Source: Marinobacterium sedimentorum
GTDB lineage: Bacteria; Pseudomonadota; Gammaproteobacteria; Pseudomonadales; Balneatricaceae
Direction of reading: 5' to 3'
Length of the DNA stretch: 64,000 nt
Assembly: GCF_024267675.1 (NCBI RefSeq)
Contig: NZ_JALDYX010000005.1
Span: 124,001-188,000, forward strand
Under the pieces are notes generated by a model. It worked only from the letters and a program-made list of their open reading frames with translations. It did not search any database and had not been told where the DNA came from. The position numbers and the translations under genes were made by a program. Position 1 is the stretch's first letter. Every line of letters begins with the position of its first letter. Shown here one piece after another: positions 17,301-25,963 of the stretch.

Positions 17301-19175
17301 CAGGCGCAGGAATGCCTCCTGCACGATGGGCTTGATCGCCTCGAGCTCCACAGGCCCGGCGGCGGCCGGTGTCAGGGTGAAGTCGTGCAACCACAGGCAC
17401 CGGCCATCGCGCGTGCGAACCGGGTAGGGATGCTCCCCCAGCACCCGGAAGCCCAGTTGTTCGAGGATGGGCAGCACATCGGACAGCACCAGCGGCGCAC
17501 CGGACCGATAAAGCTTGCAGCGCAGCAGGCCGGATTGCGGTTCCAGCGCACGGTAGAAGCTCATGGCCACGGGCCGGGATTCAGTCAGTCCGTCGAAGTG
17601 CTGGATATCGATGACGGCGCTGCGCGGCGAGAAATGCTCGCGGTAGGCTGACGGGAACGCCTGGCCGAACAACTGGTTGTAGCTATTACCGGACTCTTCG
17701 CCACAGGACTCCAGCAGCTCCCGTTCGAGCTCGTCGTTCCAGGCCCGCGAGGCCTCGATAACGCGCGCCTCAAGCGCCGCACCATCGAAGGCCGCCGAGG
17801 TTTTGGGGTCTACGCGGACGACAAAATGCACCCGCGCCAGTGTCGATTCGCTGAGACGGGTGCGAAACTCGGTTTCCTGCGCCTGCAGATGCTCGGCCAG
17901 CACGTCCTGCACCTGCTGGCGCAGCGCGCTGCTGAACTGTTCCCTGGGTACAAAATAGAGGCAGGAATAGAAGCGGTTGCACGCCTCACGGCGAACCAGC
18001 AGCCGCACCTTGTGCCGCTCCTGAATATCGAATACCCCCATCGCCATTTGGTACAGTTCCTCGGGCGATGCCAGGAACAGCTCCTCACGCGGCAGGTCCT
18101 CCAGCACGTCCAGCAGCTCCTTGCGGCTGTGCCCCGCGGGGATGAAGCCCGCACGTTCGATCACCGCCTCGATCTTGCGGCGTACCACCGGAATCTGCAG
18201 CGGCGACTGCCGATAGACCGACGAGGTGTAAAGGCCGATGAAACGGCACTCGCCGACCGGCTCGCCGCTATCGTCAAGGTGCCGTACCCGGACCACGTCC
18301 AGATAGGCGGGCCTGTGCACCCGCGAACGCCGGCCGGCCCTGGCAAAATCAAGCGGCTCGGTTCCCGCCGCGGGCAGCAGTTCCCCGGTCAGCGTGCCAT
18401 GGTTGCACCGCTTCGCGACCCCGAGCGGCGCGTCTTCGCGGGTAAGGGTTGCGAGGTCAAATTCCTCGACGCCCAGAAAGGTGAAGTGTCCATCGAGCAG
18501 CCAGTCGAGCAGCGCCCGGGACTCGTCGACGTCCCCGTCGGCCGGGCTCTGCTGCAGCCGGCCCAGCAACTCGCGCGCACGGGCCTGCATCGCCGGGAAG
18601 TCGGCGACCGCAACCCGCACATCGGCCAGCACGTCGAGAATCCCCTGCTGAATTGCTTTCAGCACCTCGGGATCCGATTGCCGGTCGATCTCCAGATGAA
18701 GCAGGGACTCGCGACGCCCCGCGTCAGCCTGCTCCTGCACTGGATACAGCGTCTCCAGCCGGCCCTCCTGGCGGGCCACCCGCAATACCGTGTTGCAGAT
18801 GCTGTGCATCGCCAGCTCGCGGCGGTTAAGTTCCATGCGGACCGAGTCCACCAGAAACGGCGAGTCGGGCTGCAGAATCTCGATCACTGTATGCCGGCTC
18901 TGCCAGCCATGCTGCTCATAGTCGGGATTGAATACCCGTACCTTGGGTGCATCGCCCTGGTGCTGCTGCAGGAACTGCCAGGCGGACAGCGTCACGCCGT
19001 GCAGATCCTCCACGGAACACTGCAACAGTTCATTGACGGAGACGACCTGGAAGAACTGGCGGGCGAAGTCGCTGATCGCAGCAACCTCCTGCACGGGAAA
19101 ACGCGCCTCCAGGCACTCGGTTACGCGCGCCAGAAGTTGTTCTTTATTATCGAAAGGAAGAGCGGAATCGGGCAT
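14367..19175 (-). CDS. gdhB: NAD-specific glutamate dehydrogenase, large (about 180 kDa) type
   Basis: A 1602-residue protein, full length for the large bacterial NAD-GDH family (about 1580-1620 residues). The enzyme deaminates glutamate to 2-oxoglutarate with NAD+ and is mainly catabolic. The N-terminal half holds ACT-like regulatory domains. The catalytic part includes 'A-V-I-V-P-V-G-A-K-G-G-F-V' and, downstream, 'D-K-G-T-A-T-F-S-D-I-A-N' and 'G-S-Q-G-Y-D-H-K-K-M-G-I-T-A-R-G'. It lies behind symporter copy 2 on the same strand, but a strong terminator and hairpin repeats fill the 261-bp gap, so it probably has its own promoter. The long open frame on the opposite strand is a shadow. Confidence 0.97.
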   Translation of the reverse strand: MPDSALPFDNKEQLLARVTECLEARFPVQEVAAISDFARQFFQVVSVNELLQCSVEDLHGVTLSAWQFLQQHQGDAPKVRVFNPDYEQHGWQSRHTVIEILQPDSPFLVDSVRMELNRRELAMHSICNTVLRVARQEGRLETLYPVQEQADAGRRESLLHLEIDRQSDPEVLKAIQQGILDVLADVRVAVADFPAMQARARELLGRLQQSPADGDVDESRALLDWLLDGHFTFLGVEEFDLATLTREDAPLGVAKRCNHGTLTGELLPAAGTEPLDFARAGRRSRVHRPAYLDVVRVRHLDDSGEPVGECRFIGLYTSSVYRQSPLQIPVVRRKIEAVIERAGFIPAGHSRKELLDVLEDLPREELFLASPEELYQMAMGVFDIQERHKVRLLVRREACNRFYSCLYFVPREQFSSALRQQVQDVLAEHLQAQETEFRTRLSESTLARVHFVVRVDPKTSAAFDGAALEARVIEASRAWNDELERELLESCGEESGNSYNQLFGQAFPSAYREHFSPRSAVIDIQHFDGLTESRPVAMSFYRALEPQSGLLRCKLYRSGAPLVLSDVLPILEQLGFRVLGEHPYPVRTRDGRCLWLHDFTLTPAAAGPVELEAIKPIVQEAFLRLWHGEAENDAFNRLVLAAGLPWREVALLRAFARYAKQLGFGFSQTYMAEALGRHPHIARQLVALFRARLEPARQAGAKGRALAGRLEQSILDALDRVESLDDDKILRRYLVLIQAILRSNYFQTGDDGQPKGYFSFKFDPRAIPDVPAPRPMYEIFVYSPRVEGVHLRGGKVARGGLRWSDRLEDYRTEILGLVKAQQVKNAVIVPVGAKGGFVARQLPAGGGRDEVLAEGVACYRIFISGLLDLTDNLVGGELVPPAAVVRHDGDDPYLVVAADKGTATFSDIANDLASEYGFWLGDAFASGGSQGYDHKKMGITARGAWESVKRHFRERDLDVQSQAFSVIGIGDMAGDVFGNGMLLSRHIRLVAAFNHQHIFIDPDPDAAPGFAERERLFGLPRSSWADYDSALISAGGGIFARSAKWVAISPQMQERFDIAEDRLSPAELISALLRAPVDLIWNGGIGTYVKASHESHADVGDKANDGLRIDARQLRCRALGEGGNLGFTQLARVEFGSRGGASNTDFIDNAGGVDCSDHEVNIKILLNELVAGGDMTMKQRNRLLQEMTDDVAALVLGNNYRQVQALSLAERQAARAPDEYLRLIHQLEAGGRLDRVLEGLPDDTALEERRTRGLSLTRPELSVLLAYARAQLKEALIKASRLSDDDCLMQALESAFPQRLVAEFREPLYRHRLRREIIATQLANDLVNTMGPTFAHQLQQSTGIDLAEIVIAYVIARDLFALPDLWQQIEALDNRVQAEVQLDMMADLIRLARRASRWFLRQPDMLRNVAKTQARFRDGVAALSLGLDQRLTGDRLESWTLRHADLMEKGVPEALAKIVAGADCLYPALAIIEVAERSGMPVEQAADVYYGLGERLDLHWFDQQVKALTPDSHWQALARDGYRDDLDAQQQALALSVLRLEQTPDVCGTPIERWLARHGAALERWQQMLADLRTVGQQESAVFSVALRELAQLAHQSVTAAD

Positions 19176-19225
19176 TTAGCACCTGTGGCAATCTAACAAC
19201 GGGTTGGCAATGGATCGCCGCGCCT

Positions 19226-19350
19226 GCGCATCCCTGCGCCCGCGGCATGACCGCCATGGATGGCGGGAAACCTGACTTTGCAGGAGCAAAAAGTCAGTGA
19301 CCGCCATGGATGGCGGAAATCCTGTAAACGCAGCAGCGCTTTACAGGAGC
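19226..19350. repeat. Hairpin-repeat cluster upstream of gdhB
   Basis: Two copies of a unit built on the 16-base palindrome CCGCCATGGATGGCGG (19251-19266 and 19301-19316), each followed by another hairpin: CTGACTTT/AAAGTCAG (19272-19297) and CCTGTAAA/TTTACAGG (19321-19347). A GCGCA-TCCC-TGCGC hairpin precedes them (19226-19239). The two units are direct repeats about 50 bp apart. The pattern resembles REP-type intergenic repeats. Confidence 0.8.
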
Positions 19351-19366
19351 TGTTCATCCTGAACAT

Positions 19367-19416
19367 AAAAAGCCGCCGGCGACGCGCGACAGGCTTGCAG
19401 CCGGCCGCGCGTCGCC
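19367..19416 (-). terminator. Rho-independent terminator of symporter gene 2
   Basis: An 11-bp GC stem (GGCGACGCGCG at 19378-19388 with its complement at 19406-19416). On the minus strand it is followed by GGCGGC and a TTTTT run. It lies about 20 bp after the symporter stop. Confidence 0.8.
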
Positions 19417-19436
19417 CTTGGCTTGGGGTGCTCGGA

Positions 19437-20900
19437 TCAGTTGGAGCTGACAACGCCTGCGGCAGCGCCCTGCGGAACCTGCCCGAGGTCTTCCGGCTCG
19501 ATCTCCCAGGCGGCGGCATCGATGTTCAGGTCGCTAAACTTGGCGGCGTCGAAGATTGGCTGCTCGACGCCGGCTTTGATCTGGTCGTCGAAGTCGCGCA
19601 TGATCCGCAGGCCCGGTTTCATCAGCATGATAAGCGCGAACAGGTTGGCCAGCGCCAGCAGGCCCATGGTGACGTCGGCGAACGCAAACACGGTGCCCAG
19701 GTCCGTGATGGCACCCCAGAAGCACAGACCGATGATGGCGAAACGGAAGGCGTTGAACAGGGCCCGGTTCTCGATTTTGAAGAAGCTAAGGCCGTTCTCG
19801 CCGAGGTAGTAGTTATAAAGGATGGTGCTGAAGCCGAACAGCAGCAACGCGACACTGACGAAGCTGCGGCCCCATTCGCCGACATGATGGGCCAGCGCGG
19901 TCTGGGTCAGAACGATGCCGCCGCCATCGATCGACGGGTCAAAGGCACCGCTGAGCAGGATGATGAAGGCAGTCGACGAGCACAGCACCAGGGTGTCGAT
20001 GAACACCGAGAATGACTGCACGACGCCCTGGTTGGCCGGGTGCGGCACATAGGCGACGGCGGCCACGTTCGGCGCGCTTCCAAGACCTGCTTCGTTGGAG
20101 AACAGGCCGCGCTTGACGCCCATCAGAATGGCGGCGCCGACGCCGCCGCCGACCGCCTGCTCGAGGCCGAAGGCGCTGTTGACGATCAGCATGAAGGCGT
20201 CCGGGATGCGCTCGACGTTCAGCCCCAGCACCACCAGGGCGATCAGGATGTAACCGCCGGCCATCACCGGCACCAGCACCTCGGAGACCTTGGCGATACG
20301 CTTGACGCCACCGAAGATGATCAGGCCGACGACAATCGCCAGGCCGATGCCGCTGTACCGTACCGGTATGCCGAAGGCGTCTTCAAAGGAGGTGGCGACC
20401 GAGTAGGACTGCAGCGCGGTAAAGCCGAAGCCGAAGGTCACCAGCAGCAGCACCGAGTACAGACCGGCCAGCCAGTTCCACTTGCGACCCAGGCCGCGGG
20501 AGATGTAGTAAGCCGGGCCGCCGCGGTAGGTGCCATCGGGTTCCGCCTGCTTGTAGGCCTGGGCCAGGGTGCATTCGAGAAAGCTGGTGGCCATGCCCAT
20601 CAGGCCGACCATCCACATCCAGAAGATGGCGCCGGGCCCGCCCAGGGTGATTGCGACGGCCACGCCGGCGATATTGCCGCCGCCGACCCGGCCGGCGACG
20701 GACAGCAGCAACGCCTGGAAGGAACTCAGGTGGTCATGCTTGTCATGCTTGAACGCCTGGCTGGCGCTGAGGATCCGGAACATCCGGCCGAAATAGCGAA
20801 ACTGTACAAAGCGCGATGCGACGGTAAAGCCGATACCGACCGCGATCAGCAGGGCAATCAGGACCTTGCCCCAGAGAATGTCGTTGAGAAAATCCAACAT
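19437..20900 (-). CDS. Alanine/glycine:cation symporter (AGCS family), copy 2
   Basis: A 487-residue paralogue of the symporter at 10812-12281. It shares the AGCS hallmarks ('S-V-A-G-R-V-G-G-G-N-I-A-G-V', 'P-D-G-T-Y-R-G-G-P-A-Y-Y-I', 'G-L-F-S-N-E-A-G-L-G-S-A-P') and an identical N-terminal stretch of about 50 residues. The DNA is almost identical around the start codon and drifts towards the 3' end, as expected for a fairly recent tandem duplication or gene conversion. A sigma-54 promoter at 21235-21250 gives a leader of about 320 nt. The neighbouring glutamate dehydrogenase suggests a role in using amino acids as carbon and nitrogen source (inference). Confidence 0.93.
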   Translation of the reverse strand: MLDFLNDILWGKVLIALLIAVGIGFTVASRFVQFRYFGRMFRILSASQAFKHDKHDHLSSFQALLLSVAGRVGGGNIAGVAVAITLGGPGAIFWMWMVGLMGMATSFLECTLAQAYKQAEPDGTYRGGPAYYISRGLGRKWNWLAGLYSVLLLVTFGFGFTALQSYSVATSFEDAFGIPVRYSGIGLAIVVGLIIFGGVKRIAKVSEVLVPVMAGGYILIALVVLGLNVERIPDAFMLIVNSAFGLEQAVGGGVGAAILMGVKRGLFSNEAGLGSAPNVAAVAYVPHPANQGVVQSFSVFIDTLVLCSSTAFIILLSGAFDPSIDGGGIVLTQTALAHHVGEWGRSFVSVALLLFGFSTILYNYYLGENGLSFFKIENRALFNAFRFAIIGLCFWGAITDLGTVFAFADVTMGLLALANLFALIMLMKPGLRIMRDFDDQIKAGVEQPIFDAAKFSDLNIDAAAWEIEPEDLGQVPQGAAAGVVSSN

Positions 20901-21234
20901 CGGGAAACTCCGCTGTTATTATTGTGAAAGGTCGGCCCATCTGCACAACGGGACTACCTGAGTAACATTTTGACCTTGAAGTCATCGGGCGCTGGCGCGG
21001 CCATTGCTGGCGGACAGACTCCCTGCGGACCACTACCGGATACGCCGGCACGCCGTCGGTAAAATCACACTGCAACCACCCGGTGCCGTGATGGCACTCA
21101 CCTCGCCCGCTGCAGCCCCGGCCATCTCGACTCACTGTCGGAATCGCCCTGCCAGGCAACCCGGGATAGAGACCTGACATTCTGGCTTTTAGCATTTTTG
21201 CTTGCCGCGGCAATGTGGCTGCTGGTTATAAAAC

Positions 21235-21250
21235 TGCAAAGAGGATGCCA
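21235..21250 (-). promoter_or_regulatory. Sigma-54 (-24/-12) promoter for symporter 2
   Basis: On the minus strand TGGCAT-N5-TTGCA, with correct spacing. A further GGTTATA box (21224-21230) overlaps the expected transcription start. Upstream GGTTATA boxes and an AT-rich stretch match the other two cassettes. Confidence 0.82.
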
Positions 21251-21329
21251 GATATTCAAAAATATTCTATGTCATTGTTTTTTATATATAAATTAGACAT
21301 ACATGGACATCTGCAAGACGCCAAAGGGG

Positions 21330-21430
21330 TATAACCAGCAGCGATATCGCGGAACAAATAATAAAAAAGTGCTTAACAATCAATGTATTAAATAAAAACC
21401 TAAGAAGTTATAGGGGAAGCGCAGGTTATA
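21330..21430. promoter_or_regulatory. GGTTATA-box enhancer cluster upstream of symporter 2
   Basis: Inverted box TATAACC at 21330-21336 and direct boxes AGTTATA (21406-21412) and GGTTATA (21424-21430), 18 bp apart. Distances to the -24 element (about 80 and 156-180 bp) equal those in the other two cassettes. Confidence 0.65.
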
Positions 21431-21480
21431 GCAGTTTGGACAGCCTTTCCCCTGACCCGCTGACAGCCTTTTCAGCTGCC
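21431..21480 (-). pseudogene. Short remnant of the response regulator 3' end
   Basis: About 15 codons ('L-K-R-L-S-A-G-Q-G') match the C-terminal end of the regulator at 27748-29166, followed by the same GGTTATA boxes. Its other side is joined abruptly to the broken transglutaminase-like gene, so this is a rearrangement junction. Confidence 0.7.
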
Positions 21481-21527
21481 TGCCGTGCATATTGACTGCG
21501 TCATTCTGCGACCCGGCGACAAAAAAG

Positions 21528-22129
21528 CAGCGCCCGCAGGCAGCCGATGGCCAGGTGTGCGAAGTTCTGGCAAACGCCGCGACGGTGCTCAAGCACATCC
21601 GACACCGGAGTCGCCACAGTCGTGCAACCCGGGTCCTAGGTGAAATCGGTGAAGATACGCCGGGTCAGCTCTCGGGCCGCCGACAGCAACGGGCGGTCCG
21701 GCGCAAAGGAGGCCTTGGCGTAGTCGCGCAGCTGCGAGATGACCTTGACCATCGGCGAGTCGAGCACGCATTCCCGGGCGCCGAGAGTGCTCTTGCCCGG
21801 GCTCCGGTGCAGCGCCGCCAGCGCCTGGGCGCAGCTATTGCCCAAGTCCAGGTTCAGCTCCGGGCTGGCGCGGGATTCGTCGATGCGGACTTCGCTGACC
21901 ACCTCGATGCCGAGCGTCTGGTGTGGTACCTCGATGGAAAATGCAGCATGTTGTTGCCGTCATAGCCCTTGCGTTTGCGGCTGTAGGACGGCATCGGGTC
22001 TATCCGCACTGTGCTGCTCAGGCAGTTCTGGTAGCTGGTGTTGCGCGGCTGCAGCTGGGCCAGGTTTTAGCAGAGGCTCGCCGGCTGCTGGCACCCGTAC
22101 TCGGTCAGCTGTCTGATTCGGTAAATCAC
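21528..22129 (-). pseudogene. Transglutaminase-like protein gene, inactivated
   Basis: On the minus strand from a GTG at 22129 (overlapping the upstream stop) the DNA reads as a bacterial transglutaminase-like protein: 'Y-R-I-R-Q-L-T-E-Y-G' at the N terminus, then 'D-S-P-M-V' and 'L-L-S-A-A-R-E-L-T-R-R-I-F-T-D-F-T', then 'R-R-G-V-C-Q-N-F-A-H-L-A-I-G-C-L-R-A-L' with the catalytic Cys. It is broken by a TAA near residue 20, a frameshift near residue 60, and a TAG after F-T-D-F-T. It then stops short after C-L-R-A-L, losing the catalytic His/Asp part. Intact relatives are regular partners of ATP-grasp/alpha-E genes, as here. Confidence 0.85.
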
Positions 22130-24708
22130 AGTTCGCCGTTCCACCCGGTGTTGACCAGCTGCTGCGGACCGCCGGTATGGTCAAAGAAATCGTCGCTGAT
22201 CGCCAGGGCCACCGCGTTGAGGCGCTGCTGGACCAGCTGCAGCAGTGTATCCAGCGGCTCACGCTCAGGGGCCCCGTTCTCGGTGGCGGCCAGCAGGCGC
22301 ATTTCGGCCAGTTGCACCGCCGAGTAGACCTCGAGCACCAGCCGCTGCTCACGCGGCAGCTCCGGCCCCTGGCTGCGTGATGGCAGTTCGGCCAGGTCCT
22401 TGCGCAGCTTGTCGAGCTGATAGATCAGCGAGCGCGGATTGCTGCTATCGACCAGCAGCAGGCCGAGACCACTGACGATGCTGGCATTGGCGCGGTAGCG
22501 GCGGCGGTAGGTATGCAGCGCTTCAGTGGTGATAAGCGCCGACTCCAGCGCCAGGTCTTCACTGGAGTCGAAATGCACGGGGACCAGCAGGGTGCGCAGC
22601 AGGGTGGCGATCTGCTGGGCCTTTTCGAGACGCCGGCCGATCTGCAGGAAGCGCCAGCCCAAGCCCCGGAACATGCTGTCCTGATAGAGGCCACTGAGCG
22701 CCAGCAGCGCCGTGATCAGCGGGTCCAGCGACTCCTCCGGCGCCGACGTCATGCCACGGGACACCGAGTCTTCCAGGCCGTTCAGTGCATCGCGGATATC
22801 GTTGATGATGCGCTGGATATCGGCCGACAGCAGTTCCTTGACCTCTTCGGCACAGCTGAGCATCGCCATCAGCGACGACTTGACGCTGCCGGTGCGCTGG
22901 CCGTCACAGATCACAGACAAGAGTTCAGCCTCCGGGTGTCTGAACAGCTGCGGATCGTCCCGGGTAAAACCGGGCTGGGTCAGCGTCACATCGGTGACGG
23001 CCCGCAGCAACAGGCGATCCGCACCTTCGGGCAGGCGACTGGCGCCGTTCCGCTGGACGAAGACGGTGCGCAGCAGGCGGATGGCGGTATCGGCGCGCTC
23101 ACCGTAGCGCCCCATCCAGAACAGGTTCTCCACCATGCGACTGGGCAGGTTGGTGTATTGTCGCGGTTGCGATACAGGTTCGATGCCGGGGCCCGACTGC
23201 TGTGTCGTTTTGCGCTCCGGTTCCGACGCCAGTACCCAGGTATCCTTGCTGGTCGAGCCGACCTGGTTTGTAATCAGGTCGCTCTCGGCATCGATGCCGA
23301 CCCGGGTGAGTCCGCCGGGCATCACCACGTAGCCACCCTCGCCGGCGACAGTGAAACTGCGCAACAGCGACGGCCGGGACTGCAGGCTGCCACCCTGCCA
23401 GCTCGGCGCCCGGGCGGGCGAGACGAAGTCCTGGGCAGCAAACTGGTTCGGAGACTGTCTGATACGCGCGATCAGGTCCTGCTGTTCGCTTTTGGACAGC
23501 TCGTTGCCAAAAATGCTGTATTGGCCGGTACGCCGCGAACAGGGCTTGATGACCAGCCGATCCAGGTTTTCCAGCACATAGGCGCGATCGGCCGTGTCGC
23601 CGCACCAGTAGGTGGGCGTCGAGGCCAGCTGCAGCCCATGGCCGAGAAAATACTGGCTGATCTGCGGCAGGTATTTCAGCAGCGCCGGGTTTTCCAGCAC
23701 GCCGCTGCCCATGGGATTGGCCACCGCGACGCGACCGGCACGCACCACCTCGAGCAGTCCGGGCACCCCCAGGCGCGAGTCGCTCTTGAGCTCGACCGGG
23801 TCGCAGAAGTTGTCGTCGACGCGGCGCAGGATGACGTCGACCCGCGTCAGACCGTCGACTGATTTCATCCAGACAAAACCGTTGCGTACCGTCAGGTCGC
23901 CGCCCTGTACCAGCGGATAGCCCAGAACCTTGGCCAGCAGCGTATGCTCGAAATAGGTTTCGCTGTAAGCGCCGGGGGTCAGGATCACCACGCACGGCAG
24001 GTCGCCGCCGCCGGACAGGTTGCCTGCAGGTGAGAGACTGTTGAGACTGTGGCGCAAGGTATTGAAAAACAGCGCCAGCCGGTGCACATGACTTTCGCGG
24101 AACAGGCTCGGAAAGACGCGCCGCATCACGATGCGGTTCTCCAGCGCGTAACCGGCACCGCTCGGGGTCTGGGTCCGATCGCCAATGACCATCATGCTGC
24201 CGTCCGCCGCGCGCACCATGTCGGCACTGTGCAGGATCAGCTGATGCTCGCCGGGCAACTGAACACCCTGGCAGGACCGCAGAAAGCCCGGATGGCCGAA
24301 GATCAGTTCCGGCGGCAGAATGCCGCGACGCACCAGTTCGCGCGGGCCATAAATATCCTTGAGCAGCAGGTTCAGCAGTTCCGCCCGCTCGCTGAGGCCG
24401 GATTCGATCTGGCTCCATTCCTCGCTGTCCAGCAGCAGGGGCACCGGATCCAGCGCCCAGGTACGGCTGCTCAGGCTGTCGCTTGCCAGTGTATAGCTGG
24501 CGCCGTCGTCGCGCAGGATACGCTCGGCCTTGAGCTGGCGCTCCTGCATGTTTTCGCAGCCCAGCTGCTGCAGGCTGTTCAGCAGGTATCGCCAGTGGCT
24601 GCGCACCTGCCCGCTTTGATCATGGACTTCGTCGGTCAGTCCGGCCTGGCGGAAATACGTCAGCTGATCGGCCTGATGGCTGAACGTCGTGTTTTCGGTG
24701 AAGCTCAT
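22126..24708 (-). CDS. Circularly permuted ATP-grasp protein fused to an alpha-E domain
   Basis: An 860-residue fusion. Residues about 60-510 form the circularly permuted (type 2) ATP-grasp domain: 'A-L-E-N-R-I-V-M-R-R-V-F-P', 'V-I-L-T-P-G-A-Y-S-E-T-Y-F-E-H', 'D-G-L-T-R-V-D-V-I-L-R-R-V-D-D' and 'G-G-L-T-R-V'. Residues about 540-860 form the helical alpha-E domain, starting 'N-L-P-S-R-M-V-E-N-L-F-W-M-G-R-Y-G-E-R-A-D'. Comparative genomics predicts that such proteins form amide or peptide bonds; no product is firmly established. The gene is coupled to the broken transglutaminase-like gene. It parallels the split pair at 25025-27417, which has its own promoter and terminator upstream. Confidence 0.88.
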   Translation of the reverse strand: MSFTENTTFSHQADQLTYFRQAGLTDEVHDQSGQVRSHWRYLLNSLQQLGCENMQERQLKAERILRDDGASYTLASDSLSSRTWALDPVPLLLDSEEWSQIESGLSERAELLNLLLKDIYGPRELVRRGILPPELIFGHPGFLRSCQGVQLPGEHQLILHSADMVRAADGSMMVIGDRTQTPSGAGYALENRIVMRRVFPSLFRESHVHRLALFFNTLRHSLNSLSPAGNLSGGGDLPCVVILTPGAYSETYFEHTLLAKVLGYPLVQGGDLTVRNGFVWMKSVDGLTRVDVILRRVDDNFCDPVELKSDSRLGVPGLLEVVRAGRVAVANPMGSGVLENPALLKYLPQISQYFLGHGLQLASTPTYWCGDTADRAYVLENLDRLVIKPCSRRTGQYSIFGNELSKSEQQDLIARIRQSPNQFAAQDFVSPARAPSWQGGSLQSRPSLLRSFTVAGEGGYVVMPGGLTRVGIDAESDLITNQVGSTSKDTWVLASEPERKTTQQSGPGIEPVSQPRQYTNLPSRMVENLFWMGRYGERADTAIRLLRTVFVQRNGASRLPEGADRLLLRAVTDVTLTQPGFTRDDPQLFRHPEAELLSVICDGQRTGSVKSSLMAMLSCAEEVKELLSADIQRIINDIRDALNGLEDSVSRGMTSAPEESLDPLITALLALSGLYQDSMFRGLGWRFLQIGRRLEKAQQIATLLRTLLVPVHFDSSEDLALESALITTEALHTYRRRYRANASIVSGLGLLLVDSSNPRSLIYQLDKLRKDLAELPSRSQGPELPREQRLVLEVYSAVQLAEMRLLAATENGAPEREPLDTLLQLVQQRLNAVALAISDDFFDHTGGPQQLVNTGWNGEL

Positions 24709-24862
24709 TGACTGTTAACCTGACCCATGGAAAATGGTTTGACGCCGATATGTCGATACACTGCTGCAGTCCCCTGCGGCCTGCCCGTCGGCGTACTCTT
24801 CCTGATCGCCCTTTGTCGCCGACCAGGTTCTAATTTCCAGATCCTTCATTGAATATCCCGGA

Positions 24863-24895
24863 TAAAAAAAAACGCCGCCTGTACCAGCGCGGCGC
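24863..24895 (-). terminator. Rho-independent terminator after the alpha-E gene
   Basis: Stem CGCCGC/GCGGCG with about 10 bases of loop, followed on the minus strand by a run of nine T. It ends the ATP-grasp/alpha-E operon and separates it from the fused gene. The rest of 24709-25024 shows no gene or clear promoter. Confidence 0.85.
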
Positions 24896-25024
24896 AAAAT
24901 CAAGGGTTCGTGCTAATAGGGGTACCCAGATCCACTGCTGAGCGTCGCCTGACGACAGCGGGGTTCAGGCTGACGTGTCAGTCGATCCTGTACCGCGCAG
25001 TGCGGTGTAGCCTGGTTCCAATGG

Positions 25025-25963
25025 TCATCCTGGTGTCTCATCGCAAAGAAACCAGTTGCCGGCAATGCGCTTGTGAACGTCCATCAGCACCAGCTGAAGA
25101 TCGTTCAGGTGGTCGCGGAAGTTCTGGCCCAGACTGCTGTCGTCTTCGATCGCATAGGTCGGCAATACCGGTTTGACGGGGCTGTACTGTTCGCCGGAAT
25201 CGGGCAGGCGGCTGGCGGATAGTGCGCTCTGTTCAAGACAGAACCGCACCGAGCGGGGGAAGTGCTCGTCGTCCAGCAGGAAGTTGGCAACCTCCGGACC
25301 ACTGACAGCGGTGCGCACGGTGCGACGGTAAGGCATGTAGGCGCTGCCCGATCGCAGCACGTTACCCCAGACGAGCTGATCCAGACTGGTGGGATCGCTC
25401 GGGTCGGTCGACAGCAGCGCTGCCGCACCGGCGTCCAGCAGCCGGGTTGTCATGTCGGCGCGTTCGAGGTTGCAACCCAGACGCATGAAGCTCCAGGCGG
25501 GATCACGGCTCATGGTCCCCGCCAGCAGACCGTTGATGCCCTGGCAGCCCTCGATGATGCCGTTGAGGAAAACATGGCGGTCACTGCGGTTGATGCCCTG
25601 CTGGATATTGTTCCTGGCGAACAGGTGCAGCTCGTTGACCAGCTCCCAGGCCTCGCTGGGCAGCACGTCGCGGGCGGTGCGGATGTTTTCCCGCAGGCAC
25701 AGCAGCGACGACAGCATGGAGCTGGGGTTAGTGTCGTCGGCCAGCAGGAATTTCACCACATTGCGCTCGTCCTGAACCCGGTAGCGCTCGTGAAACAGCT
25801 CGGTGCCGCTGTTGATGACCACCAGGTTGAACCAGCCGATATTGACGCTGCGGGGCAGGTCGAACAGCAGATTGTCATAGACACCCACCAGACGCGCGGT
25901 GTTTTCGGCACGCTCCAGGTAACGTGCAGCCCAGTAAATCCGTTCAGCTACGCGGGACAGCAT
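25025..25963 (-). CDS. Alpha-E domain-containing protein
   Basis: A 312-residue, largely helical protein of the alpha-E family (former DUF403). It starts with the family signature 'M-L-S-R-V-A-E-R-I-Y-W-A-A-R-Y-L-E-R-A-E-N' and includes 'S-L-L-C-L-R-E-N-I-R-T-A-R-D-V-L-P-S-E'. Alpha-E proteins are nearly always paired with circularly permuted ATP-grasp proteins and are thought to act with them in making an amide-linked product; the reaction is unknown. Its ATG overlaps the ATP-grasp stop (TAATG), so the two are probably made in equal amounts. Expression should come from the sigma-54 promoter at 27538-27552. Confidence 0.9.
   Translation of the reverse strand: MLSRVAERIYWAARYLERAENTARLVGVYDNLLFDLPRSVNIGWFNLVVINSGTELFHERYRVQDERNVVKFLLADDTNPSSMLSSLLCLRENIRTARDVLPSEAWELVNELHLFARNNIQQGINRSDRHVFLNGIIEGCQGINGLLAGTMSRDPAWSFMRLGCNLERADMTTRLLDAGAAALLSTDPSDPTSLDQLVWGNVLRSGSAYMPYRRTVRTAVSGPEVANFLLDDEHFPRSVRFCLEQSALSASRLPDSGEQYSPVKPVLPTYAIEDDSSLGQNFRDHLNDLQLVLMDVHKRIAGNWFLCDETPG

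Noticed and set aside
14388..17651. 1087-residue open frame opposite gdhB
   Set aside because: GC-rich shadow of the gdhB coding strand; no ribosome-binding site and no domain pattern.
24715..24903. 62-residue frame between the fused ATP-grasp and alpha-E genes
   Set aside because: It starts inside the terminator of the alpha-E operon, and no family or translation signal was seen.
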